A program made the position numbers and the translations under genes. The notes beneath the pieces were generated by a model, which searched no databases, was not told where the DNA came from, and saw only the letters and a list, made by a program, of their open reading frames with translations. This document shows positions 1-5,844 of a stretch of DNA of 33,460 nt, one piece after another. Source of the DNA: Dehalococcoides sp. JdFR-56 (GTDB taxonomy: Bacteria > Chloroflexota > Dehalococcoidia > Dehalococcoidales > RBG-16-60-22); contig MTNR01000026.1 in assembly GCA_002011495.1 (NCBI GenBank), positions 1-33,460 of the forward strand, written 5' to 3'. Each line of letters starts with the position of its first letter. Within the stretch, counting starts at the first letter, position 1.

Positions 1-401
1 CCAGCCCGCACTCCGTTGTCCATTATGAGAGTGAGGATTGCCCTGTCTCTGGGGTCTTGAGCGGACTCAAGGAGCCTCATCAGCTCGTTGGGCTCAAGGG
101 TCGCCATGAGCGTCTTCGGACGGCGCGGCGGTTTGATGGCGTCCATGGGATTAGGAATTCTATGGCGGCTGCTGATGAAGCGGAAGAAGGTCTTGAGGGC
201 CCGGTATACGTCAAATTTGGTTTCCGGACTGCCGTGGACCGTTGCCAGAAACATCTCGATGGGCTCAGGTCTGCGTGGAAGGGTAGGGCACGATTTAGCG
301 AAGGGGAGTAACCTGTCCTCGTACCATTCAATGGTGGCAGGGCTCAGGTTAGCCGCGGTCCGGCTGGCGATGAACTCGCGGAGTGCAAGCTCAGTCCGCA
401 T
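1..401 (-). CDS. Tyrosine recombinase (phage-type integrase), 5' part, cut by the window edge
   Basis: Open reading frame on the minus strand starting at ATG 401 and running off the left edge; 133 codons are visible without a stop. The product starts MRTELALREFIASRTAANLS and has the alpha-helical SAM-like core-binding domain of tyrosine recombinases (about residues 3-90, with the YEDRLLPFAK and YRALKTFFRFI segments). The catalytic domain begins at about residue 103 (LEPNELMRLLES). The fragment ends in DNGVRAG, which matches the box holding the first catalytic Arg (usually TGLRxGE). The remaining catalytic residues lie outside the window. An AAGGAGG ribosome-binding site sits at 409-415, seven bases before the ATG. 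The gene reads away from the neighbouring tRNA-Asp, the usual arrangement at the end of an element integrated in a tRNA gene. Site-specific recombination is known for the family; the target is inferred. Confidence 0.85.
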   Translation of the reverse strand, partial: MRTELALREFIASRTAANLSPATIEWYEDRLLPFAKSCPTLPRRPEPIEMFLATVHGSPETKFDVYRALKTFFRFISSRHRIPNPMDAIKPPRRPKTLMATLEPNELMRLLESAQDPRDRAILTLIMDNGVRA

Positions 402-443
402 AGTGGTACCTCCTTAGTGATACCAACAGGGAGGTTACCACTA
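401..443 (-). promoter_or_regulatory. Inverted repeat covering the integrase ribosome-binding site
   Basis: Positions 401-413 (TAGTGGTACCTCC) are the reverse complement of 430-443 apart from one extra T. In the minus-strand mRNA this makes a 13-bp stem with one bulge and a 16-nt loop. The 3' arm contains the Shine-Dalgarno GGAGG, the spacer and the first base of the start codon, so the folded mRNA would hide the start site. TAGTGRTACC also occurs as a direct repeat (401-410 and 415-424), so the region could instead be an operator. Confidence 0.6.
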
Positions 444-480
444 ATCTGGGCGATACGATACGGCGAGAAAGCCTAGGATG

Positions 481-615
481 TTCGGCCGATGGCAGTTGGA
501 TATTGGCATTTTGGCCAATGGGGTTTTCAGGCCTTGTGGGGATGTGGATAGCCCCATATCGGCGTTTCGGCCATTGGCGTTTTGTACTACTTGGGTCGGC
601 TATTTGGCCGATGCG
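481..615. repeat. Cluster of GGCC-centred repeats and GGC-N6-GCC palindromes between integrase and tRNA
   Basis: Four related 13-mers in direct orientation lie at 481-493 (TTCGGCCGATGGC), 510-522 (TTTGGCCAATGGG), 566-578 (TTCGGCCATTGGC) and 603-615 (TTTGGCCGATGCG). Three of them are the right halves of palindromes with a six-base centre: ATTGGC-ATTTTG-GCCAAT at 502-519, ATCGGC-GTTTCG-GCCATT at 558-575 and GTCGGC-TATTTG-GCCGAT at 595-612. They could be arm-type integrase sites or excisionase/repressor sites. Nothing coding is seen between 402 and 645. Confidence 0.6.
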
Positions 616-645
616 GGGACTATTTCTGTGGTAGAATGAATTGGT

Positions 646-722
646 TGGCGACCCCGAGGGGATTTGAACCCCTGATCTCCACCGTGACAGGGTGGCATGT
701 TAGTCCGCTACACCACGGGGCC
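646..722 (-). tRNA. tRNA-Asp (anticodon GTC)
   Basis: The minus strand folds into a full cloverleaf: acceptor GGCCCCG with CGGGGTC, D stem GTGT with ACAT, anticodon stem CCACC with GGTGG around the loop CTGTCAC (anticodon GTC), T arm AGGGG-TTCAAAT-CCCCT, discriminator G and an encoded CCA. G73 and the GTC anticodon fit aspartate. The 3' end faces the integrase, so this gene is the likely attachment site of the element to its left. Confidence 0.96.
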
Positions 723-789
723 GCTATGATTTGGCTGGATTTGTAGAAAGCGTTTTAAGCTATTCGGGAATTACTTTTTTGCCTAATAG

Positions 790-819
790 AGTCTAGCAAA
801 GGTGGGATGAGGGTGTCAA
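790..819 (-). promoter_or_regulatory. Promoter of tRNA-Asp
   Basis: On the minus strand a consensus -35 TTGACA (814-819) and a -10 TAGACT (790-795) preceded by TGC are 18 bp apart. Transcription would start near 783 and give a 5' leader of about 60 nt before the tRNA. Confidence 0.65.
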
Positions 820-850
820 GTTTGAGGGGTGGGGGCTTGGGCCGTGGGCA

Positions 851-879
851 TTGTTTGTCTTTTGGGATTATGGTATAAT
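851..879 (+). promoter_or_regulatory. Promoter of the rpsF operon
   Basis: TTGTTT at 851-856 and TATAAT at 874-879 are 17 bp apart. TG before the hexamer (TGGTATAAT) gives an extended -10. Start would be near 886, leaving about 20 nt of leader with the rpsF ribosome-binding site. Confidence 0.7.
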
Positions 880-906
880 GGGCAATAAAATTTTCAAGGG
901 AGGGAC

Positions 907-1242
907 ATGGCGTCTAACAGCGTTAAGGAAGGACCAAAGGTAGAAGACAAGCAGCTCCGTGATTACGAGCTGGTCTTTATCGTTAGTCCGGAGGTTGGGG
1001 AGGAGGCCCTTGAAGCCATAGTTGGCAGCGTGAAACAGTTCATTACTGACAAAGGCGGAGTTATCTCTGATGAGGAGCGGTGGGGCAAGCGGAGATTAGC
1101 CTATCCAATAAAACGCTTTCGGGAGGGTAATTATGTGCTGACCCGCTTTAAGATGAAGCCTGCCTGGAGCAAGGAGCTGGAAGCGAACTTGAAAATTGCG
1201 GAGGGGATTTTACGGCATCTGCTGGTAAGACTGGACAGTTGA
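907..1242 (+). CDS. rpsF: 30S ribosomal protein S6
   Basis: A 111-residue protein with the S6 fold: after a charged N-terminal extension of about 17 residues the family begins at DYELVFIVSPEV, followed by the GGVISDEERWGKRRLAYPIK segment and the FKMKPAWSKELEANLKIAEGILRHLL helix. S6 binds the central domain of 16S rRNA together with S18, whose gene lies two genes downstream. The ATG at 907 has AAGGGAGGG just upstream. It is first in a rpsF-ssb-rpsR cluster, the order conserved across most bacteria, and has its own promoter at 851-879. The N-terminal extension is slightly longer than in the classical protein. Confidence 0.96.
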   Translation: MASNSVKEGPKVEDKQLRDYELVFIVSPEVGEEALEAIVGSVKQFITDKGGVISDEERWGKRRLAYPIKRFREGNYVLTRFKMKPAWSKELEANLKIAEGILRHLLVRLDS

Positions 1243-1302
1243 AACTGGGAGGTTACCCAGCCCCTGCCGAGGTGTGGGGCGGGTAGAAGGAGTTGAGCAG
1301 CC

Positions 1303-1740
1303 ATGCCAAGCTTGAATAAGGTGATCATTGTGGGGAATGTTGGTGGCGAACCTGAGATGCGCTTTACCCCCAACGGGAAGCCAGTAACCTCGTTTCGTGT
1401 GGCGACCAACTGGGTAACAACCACTCCTGATGGTGAACGTCGGCAGGAGACGGAGTGGTTCAACGTGGTAACTTGGAATCGGCTGGCGGAGCAGTGTAAC
1501 CAGTTTCTGGTTAAGGGCTCGCTGGTTTATGCTGAGGGCAGGTTGCGTACCCGCACCTGGGAAGGCCAGGACGGGCAGCAGCACTCTAGGGCTGAGGTGA
1601 TCGCCAGCAGGGTCATCTTCCTTGACCGGCGCGGAGCCGCGCCACTTCCTGAGGAGAGGGTGGAGGAAAGCGGCGGCGTTGGGGGGAAGCTGGAGGAGGG
1701 CGATGCTGCTGAGCTTGAGCCCGATGACATCCCATTTTAG
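1303..1740 (+). CDS. ssb: Single-stranded DNA-binding protein
   Basis: A 145-residue SSB. Residues 1-108 form the OB fold (SLNKVIIVGNVGGEPEMRFT at the start, ETEWFNVVTWNRLAEQC in the middle, LVYAEGRLRTRTWEGQDGQ near the end). A short acidic linker (about 112-139) leads to the C-terminal tip DDIPF that recruits repair and replication partners. It coats single-stranded DNA as a tetramer during replication and recombination. The linker is short compared with E. coli SSB, as in many Chloroflexota and Firmicutes. The start ATG 1303 has AAGGAG at 1286-1291. It lies 60 bp after rpsF and 12 bp before rpsR, in one transcription unit. Confidence 0.96.
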   Translation: MPSLNKVIIVGNVGGEPEMRFTPNGKPVTSFRVATNWVTTTPDGERRQETEWFNVVTWNRLAEQCNQFLVKGSLVYAEGRLRTRTWEGQDGQQHSRAEVIASRVIFLDRRGAAPLPEERVEESGGVGGKLEEGDAAELEPDDIPF

Positions 1741-1752
1741 TTAAGGTAAGGT

Positions 1753-2034
1753 ATGACGGAAGCAAAGGAAACGAAGACCAAGAAAAGCAAACCAAGATAC
1801 ATACCCAAGCGCAAGGTCTGCGCCTTCTGCCGGGACAAGACTGAGGTCATAGATTACAAAGAGCCAGAGAAATTGCGCCCGTATGTGGCGGATAGGGGCA
1901 AGATCGCGCCACGCCGCAAAACCGGCACCTGCGCCAAGCATCAGCGCCTTCTGGCCACCGCGGTGAAGCGGGCACGGCACCTGGCGCTACTGCCACACGC
2001 GCCCGGGCATGTCCGTGAGGCAGAGGCCGGATGA
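1753..2034 (+). CDS. rpsR: 30S ribosomal protein S18, zinc-binding form
   Basis: A 93-residue S18 with the family core [19 protein letters not shown] and the basic [28 protein letters not shown] helix. C23-x2-C26 and C60-x2-H63 form the zinc-site pattern of the C+ version of S18. It sits on the 30S platform with S6. The start ATG 1753 follows AAGGT, 12 bp after ssb. The C-terminal tail ([10 protein letters not shown]) is slightly extended. Confidence 0.96.
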   Translation: MTEAKETKTKKSKPRYIPKRKVCAFCRDKTEVIDYKEPEKLRPYVADRGKIAPRRKTGTCAKHQRLLATAVKRARHLALLPHAPGHVREAEAG

Positions 2035-2046
2035 GTGACTAAAGTT

Positions 2047-2092
2047 TATCCCCCTTTCCTTTCTGCTCTTAAAGAGCGAGGAGGGGGCGATA
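2047..2092 (+). other. Long hairpin between rpsR and rpmH
   Basis: The stem runs from TATCCCCC (2047-2054) to GGGGGCGATA (2083-2092), with an inner perfect hairpin GCTCTTAAAGAGC. Only a poor U-run (GTTTGTTCC) follows, so it is a weak terminator at best. It could be an mRNA processing or attenuation element separating the rpsF unit from rpmH-rnpA. Confidence 0.45.
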
Positions 2093-2117
2093 GTTTGTTC
2101 CTATTAGGGAGCCGAAA

Positions 2118-2258
2118 GTGCCCAAGAGAACTTATCAGCCGAAAAGAATTCCGAGAAAGCGTGAGCATGGCTTTCGGGCGAGGATGAGCACCCGGGGCGG
2201 ACGTGCCGTCTTAAAGGCAAGGCGGCTCAAGGGCCGCAAGCGGTTGGTGGTGGTTTGA
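2118..2258 (+). CDS. rpmH: 50S ribosomal protein L34
   Basis: A 46-residue, very basic protein starting with GTG 2118. Translation gives the L34 hallmarks: [20 protein letters not shown], then [20 protein letters not shown], ending LVVV. AGGGAG at 2105-2110 is the ribosome-binding site. It lies in its usual place directly before rnpA. L34 sits deep in 23S rRNA. The gene is short and easily missed, but the family match is close to complete along its length. Confidence 0.94.
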   Translation: MPKRTYQPKRIPRKREHGFRARMSTRGGRAVLKARRLKGRKRLVVV

Positions 2259-2297
2259 TGCGGGAAAGCACTGTCCCGGGTTAAGGGGAGGTGAGCC

Positions 2298-2660
2298 GTG
2301 AGGGGGGAGCAGTACCTGACCAAATCCGCCCAATATGCCTTGGTGTATGAGAAGGGCAAAACCTGGATGGATGACCTGGTGGTGATGAAGACCTTGCCCA
2401 ATGGGCTCGGTATATCCAGATATGGCTTTTCCATCAGCCGGCGAGTGGGCAAGGCAGTGGTGAGGAACCGGGTGAAGCGTTTGCTGCGGGAGATATTAAG
2501 GCTCACACCCCTGCAGCCGGGGTGGGACATTATATTCGTGGCCCGGCCGCGGGCGGCTGAGGCTAAATACAGCGAGCTTGAGAAATCGGTGAAGGGGCTG
2601 TTATCACGGGCCCGGTTATTGGCGGAGAAGTATGAAGAAGTTGGCCTTAGGACTAATTAG
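2298..2660 (+). CDS. rnpA: Ribonuclease P protein component
   Basis: A 120-residue protein subunit of RNase P, which removes 5' leaders from pre-tRNAs together with the M1 RNA. The N-terminal part ([18 protein letters not shown]) precedes the signature RNR box, here [24 protein letters not shown] at about residues 46-69, and the [14 protein letters not shown] strand. The start is GTG 2298, with AGGGGAGGTGAG just upstream. The 3' end overlaps yidD by 29 bp, which suggests translational coupling. Confidence 0.95.
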   Translation: MRGEQYLTKSAQYALVYEKGKTWMDDLVVMKTLPNGLGISRYGFSISRRVGKAVVRNRVKRLLREILRLTPLQPGWDIIFVARPRAAEAKYSELEKSVKGLLSRARLLAEKYEEVGLRTN

Positions 2661-2841
2661 GCTTTATCAGTTGACCATATCACAGGTGATGCTGCCCACC
2701 TGCCGTTTTGCCCCTACTTGCTCTCAGTACACCTATGAGGCGATCCAAAAGCATGGTTTTCTCAAAGGGGTCTGGCTGGGCATAAGACGACTGGCTCGCT
2801 GTCACCCTCTCCATGAGAGTGGCTATGACCCGGTATCATGA
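2632..2841 (+). CDS. yidD: Membrane protein insertion efficiency factor YidD
   Basis: A 69-residue YidD with the family core [30 protein letters not shown], three conserved Cys (two in CRFAPTC, one in [14 protein letters not shown]) and an amphipathic N-terminal helix. YidD lies at the inner face of the membrane and helps YidC-dependent insertion. It starts inside rnpA (29-bp overlap), as in most bacteria. Unusually the next gene is a propeller lipoprotein, and yidC follows only after that. Confidence 0.95.
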   Translation: MKKLALGLIRLYQLTISQVMLPTCRFAPTCSQYTYEAIQKHGFLKGVWLGIRRLARCHPLHESGYDPVS

Positions 2842-2890
2842 AGCGGGGAGCGCCTTCTGGTGGGCGGCTTCTATGAAGGGAGTAAAATAA

Positions 2891-4027
2891 GTGCCACGTA
2901 GGCAACTACTTGCTAAGACGCTGCTCTTACTGCTGGTGCTTCTAGTCCTGGGCAGCGGGCTCATCGTTTTCGGCTGTGCCCAGACCGGCGCTGTACCTAG
3001 GGGATGGTCAGGGGTGGAGGTGGCTGATGGTGCCTTGTTTCTGGGCTCTATGTCGGGCAATGTTGTCGCCATTGATAGCACTACCCAAGAGCGTCTCTGG
3101 CCCTCGGATGTCTCCTTTGAAGTCAAGCGAGAAAGTGGGGGTTTTGGCTGTGCGCGGGCGCCAGAGGTGGTGGCCATATACGGGACCCCTGAGGCGGGTG
3201 GAGAGCTGGTCTATGCCGCCGGCTATAATGGCAAGGTTTACGCCATCAATGCCCAGACCGGCGCTCTGAGGTGGGTGTATCCCCGTGAGGGGGAACTGGA
3301 ACCCATCATTGGCGGGCCGGCGGTGGGCGCGGGCAAGGTCTACATCGGCAGCTCAGATGGCAGGGTGTACGCGCTGGATGCAGCTACCGGGGATAGAGTG
3401 TGGGTGTTTGCCACCGGAGATAAAATCTGGTCAACGCCCGCAGTCAGTGGGGATACGGTGTACATCGGTTCCTTTGATAAGAAGCTCTACGCCCTGAACG
3501 CGGCCGATGGCCAAAAAAGGTGGGAGTTTGAGACGGAAGGGGCGATTGTAGCTACACCTCTGATCGATGGTGACACGGTTTACATTGGCTCCTTTGACCG
3601 CTATCTCTATGCGTTGAGCGTCAGCGACGGCCGCCTGAAGTGGAAGTTCCAGGCGGGTAACTGGTTCTGGGCGCGCCCCGTGGCCGCCGATGGCATAATT
3701 TACGCTGGCTCCGTTGATGGCAAGGTTTACGCCCTGAGGGCGGAGAGCGGGGATAAGGTGGCTGAGTTTGAGATGGGGAGCCCGGTCAGCTCATCACCGG
3801 TAGTGGTTGGCGACGCAGTCATCGTGGCCACGGAGGCTGGTGGGGTATATTCGCTTGATGCTGAGACAAAGCAGAAGAAGCAGCTCGCCGAACTTGAGGA
3901 GGAAGTGTACGCGCCACTGGCGGCGAGCGGTGGGGTGGTTTACATCCACAGCGATAAGGACGTCCTCCACGCGGTGAATGCCCGCTCAGGAGCGATACTC
4001 TGGAGTCTTCCCCTAAAGAGCGAGTGA
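2891..4027 (+). CDS. PQQ-like eight-bladed beta-propeller lipoprotein
   Basis: A 378-residue exported protein. The N-terminus has basic residues, a hydrophobic stretch (about 9-27) and a lipobox ending at Cys29 (IVFGC), so it is probably lipid-anchored on the outer face of the membrane. The rest is eight repeats of the PQQ-propeller type, e.g. KVYIGSSDGRVYALDAATG, TVYIGSFDKKLYALNAADG and TVYIGSFDRYLYALSVSDG, each closing with a Trp or Phe. This is the architecture of BamB and of PQQ-domain scaffolds. No catalytic site of a quinoprotein dehydrogenase is evident. It lies between yidD and yidC with 50 and 11 bp gaps, so it is probably co-transcribed. A role in membrane protein insertion or folding is inference from context. 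Start is GTG 2891 with AAGGGAG upstream. Confidence 0.82.
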   Translation: MPRRQLLAKTLLLLLVLLVLGSGLIVFGCAQTGAVPRGWSGVEVADGALFLGSMSGNVVAIDSTTQERLWPSDVSFEVKRESGGFGCARAPEVVAIYGTPEAGGELVYAAGYNGKVYAINAQTGALRWVYPREGELEPIIGGPAVGAGKVYIGSSDGRVYALDAATGDRVWVFATGDKIWSTPAVSGDTVYIGSFDKKLYALNAADGQKRWEFETEGAIVATPLIDGDTVYIGSFDRYLYALSVSDGRLKWKFQAGNWFWARPVAADGIIYAGSVDGKVYALRAESGDKVAEFEMGSPVSSSPVVVGDAVIVATEAGGVYSLDAETKQKKQLAELEEEVYAPLAASGGVVYIHSDKDVLHAVNARSGAILWSLPLKSE

Positions 4028-4038
4028 GGTAGGCTAGA

Positions 4039-4986
4039 TTGAGTATTGGTGAAATCTGGAATCTCATCATCCTCTCGCCGGTGATCAATATCCTTATCGT
4101 CGTCTCTGGGTATTTGTTCAATAGCTTCGGGCTGGCCATCATCGCCCTCACCATCATCGTTCGGACGCTGACTCTGCCCCTCACCCTGAAGCAGCTACGG
4201 GCGACCAAGGCCATGCAGGAGCTCCAGCCCAAGCTCTTGGAGCTTCAGAAAAAATATGGCCGGGACCGGGCCAGGCTGGCGCAGGAGCAGATGCGGCTGT
4301 ATAAGGAGTCGGGGGTAAGCCCGGCCGGGTGCATGCTGCCCATGCTGGTGCAGCTGCCCATCTGGATAGCCCTCTTCCAGTCCATCATCAGGGTTCTGGC
4401 CGTCGTTCCTGAGGATTTCTTAAGTTTATCCCAGCATCTTTACACCTCTTGGCCAATGGTGTTCTCCCTGGTGCCGCTGGACAGCCAGTTCCTCTGGCTG
4501 GACCTGGCCATGCCAGATAGGTTTCTTCTCCTGCCCCTCCTGGTGGGGGGCACCATGTGGCTCCAGCAGAAGATGGTGATGCCCCGGACGGTTGACCCCA
4601 GGCAGCAGGCGCAGAGCACCATGATGCTCTGGATGATGCCGCTCATGTTTGCCTTCCTGACCACCCAATTCCCCAGCGGCTTGGCCCTCTACTGGGTGGT
4701 TTCCAATATAATCAGCATCATCGTTCAGTATAAGATTACCGGGTGGGGAGGGCTGCTGCCGGCTGAGGCCAAGAAGCAGGCCGGGAAGGATAAGAAGTAC
4801 ATCAAGCACATCAGCAAGGTGGAGGAGAAACCGACCGATTATGCTGATGTGGGCGCCGATATTGGGGCTGATGTGGGTGCTGATATCGAGGAAGGGAAAA
4901 CGGGCGCGGCGCGCCCTCGCTATCAGCCGAGCCTCAGGGCGATCAAGCGCCATTCCAAAAAGGGCAAACGGCCCAGGGGGAAGTGA
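4039..4986 (+). CDS. yidC: Membrane protein insertase YidC/Oxa1 family
   Basis: A 315-residue insertase core without the large periplasmic domain of proteobacterial YidC. It has a first hydrophobic region (about 8-50), then the conserved IIVRTLTLPLTLKQLRATKAMQELQPKL stretch with the functional Arg and the cytoplasmic coiled hairpin (to about 92). Further membrane segments follow (GCMLPMLVQLPIWIALFQSI, FLLLPLLVGGTMWLQQKM, MMLWMMPLMFAFL and GLALYWVVSNIISIIVQY). The tail is hydrophilic: an acidic 8-residue duplication ADVGADIG/ADVGADIE (24-bp repeat at 4843-4866 and 4867-4890) and then a very basic end. Basic YidC tails bind ribosomes. Start is TTG 4039 with GAGGTAGG upstream, 11 bp after the propeller gene. 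Confidence 0.94.
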   Translation: MSIGEIWNLIILSPVINILIVVSGYLFNSFGLAIIALTIIVRTLTLPLTLKQLRATKAMQELQPKLLELQKKYGRDRARLAQEQMRLYKESGVSPAGCMLPMLVQLPIWIALFQSIIRVLAVVPEDFLSLSQHLYTSWPMVFSLVPLDSQFLWLDLAMPDRFLLLPLLVGGTMWLQQKMVMPRTVDPRQQAQSTMMLWMMPLMFAFLTTQFPSGLALYWVVSNIISIIVQYKITGWGGLLPAEAKKQAGKDKKYIKHISKVEEKPTDYADVGADIGADVGADIEEGKTGAARPRYQPSLRAIKRHSKKGKRPRGK

Positions 4987-5002
4987 TGGAGCGAGGTGAC
5001 TT

Positions 5003-5509
5003 GTGGAGATGGCTGAAGATAAAGAGGATGTCACCGAAGTAGCCAGAGAGGTTCTGGAGACGCTGCTTGACCTGCTCGGGGTCTCGGCAAGGGTTACTCC
5101 TCTCCCCGGGTTTCTGGTGGAGGAGGCGGCGCCAGCCCCCACCTCGGTAACCCTCAACGTGGAGGGTGAGGACCTGGGCATTCTCATCGGGCGGCGGGGG
5201 CAGACCCTCTCCTCGCTGCAGTATCTGGTCCGGATCATCGTTGGGCATCAGACAAAGACGTGGCTGCCCATAGTCATTGATGTGGAGGGCTACAAGCAGC
5301 GGCGCTGCAATGCCCTGCAGTCTCTGGCCTGGCGCATCGCCGAGCAGGTGAAGACCACCAAGACGCCCTTTACCCTGGAGCCGATGCCCGCTTTCGACCG
5401 GCGCATCATTCATCTCACCTTGGCCACCCATCCCGATGTTTACACGGAGAGCAGCGGGGAGGGTGAGGCACGCCGGGTGGTCATCCTGCCCAAGGTACCG
5501 CCTGATTGA
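5003..5509 (+). CDS. jag: KH/R3H RNA-binding protein (Jag/KhpB family)
   Basis: A 168-residue protein with a KH domain, including the GxxG loop in LGILIGRRGQTLSSLQYLVRII (about 53-74), and a C-terminal R3H domain (MPAFDRRIIHLTLATHPDVYTES, about 131-153) with the Arg and His that name the domain. It lacks the separate Jag N-terminal domain found in Firmicutes. Jag/KhpB binds RNA and affects cell elongation and division in the species studied. It follows yidC in its usual position. Start could be GTG 5003 or ATG 5009; GAGGTG at 4993-4998 serves either. The stop codon overlaps the -35 box of the next promoter. Confidence 0.9.
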   Translation: MEMAEDKEDVTEVAREVLETLLDLLGVSARVTPLPGFLVEEAAPAPTSVTLNVEGEDLGILIGRRGQTLSSLQYLVRIIVGHQTKTWLPIVIDVEGYKQRRCNALQSLAWRIAEQVKTTKTPFTLEPMPAFDRRIIHLTLATHPDVYTESSGEGEARRVVILPKVPPD

Positions 5510-5534
5510 CTCGGGCCGCCAAATATGCTAATCT
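5506..5534 (+). promoter_or_regulatory. Promoter of the ileS T-box leader
   Basis: TTGACT (5506-5511) and TAATCT (5529-5534, preceded by TGC) are 17 bp apart. The -35 overlaps the stop codon of the upstream gene. Predicted start is near 5541. Confidence 0.65.
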
Positions 5535-5540
5535 TTTAGC

Positions 5541-5828
5541 TTGAAAGGCAGTGACGGAGACGAGTAGGGGAGATGGCGGTCTCCCAGCGAGTCTGGTACG
5601 GTGGAAGCAGATGGGACCGGCTCCCTGAAAATCCCTCCCGAGCCGCCAACCGAACGGTGTTAGCGTTTTGGCCTAGCACCCAGTAGACTTGGCCGGTGAC
5701 GTCAGCCGTTATCCGAGACGAGGGCATAAGCTTAGTGCCTTTAAGGAGTGCCCCCTTTTAAAGTGGGGGAAGTAGGGTGGTACCGCGGGTTTAATATTTC
5801 CCGTCCCTAGTGGGCGGGATTCTTATTT
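5541..5828 (+). promoter_or_regulatory. T-box riboswitch, isoleucine-specific
   Basis: The leader has all the parts of a transcriptional T-box: the Stem I start GACGGAGACGAGTA with its AGTA bulge (5563-5566), the specifier region CTGAAAATCCCTCCCGAGC with ATC (Ile) at 5631-5633, the CCGTTATC element before the terminator, and the T-box AGGGTGGTACCGCG at 5774-5787 that pairs with the ACC end of uncharged tRNA. A terminator follows at 5799-5828. Uncharged tRNA-Ile should stabilise the antiterminator and switch on ileS. The specifier agrees with the downstream gene. Confidence 0.93.
5799..5828 (+). terminator. Terminator of the ileS T-box
   Basis: CCCGTCC (5800-5806) pairs with GGGCGGG (5812-5818) around a five-base loop, followed by ATTCTTATTTT. 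The 5' arm would be sequestered by the T-box sequence in the antiterminator state. Confidence 0.8.
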
Positions 5829-5844
5829 TAAGGGAGTCTTGGCT

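Larger units (their letters stand above)
1..660. mobile_element. Probable end of an integrated element next to tRNA-Asp
   Basis: An integrase gene, repeat-rich non-coding DNA and then the 3' end of tRNA-Asp follow each other directly, the classic layout of a genomic island or prophage end. The rest of the element would lie left of the window. The exact att core cannot be set because only one end is visible. It is expected within the tRNA 3' half or just beyond it (about 640-690). Confidence 0.55.

Noticed and set aside
640-690. Exact att core of the element
   Set aside because: Only one end is in the window, so no second copy can be compared; any core boundaries would be a guess.
4426-5238. 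270-codon open frame on the minus strand
   Set aside because: It is antisense to yidC and the KH/R3H gene and has no recognisable features.
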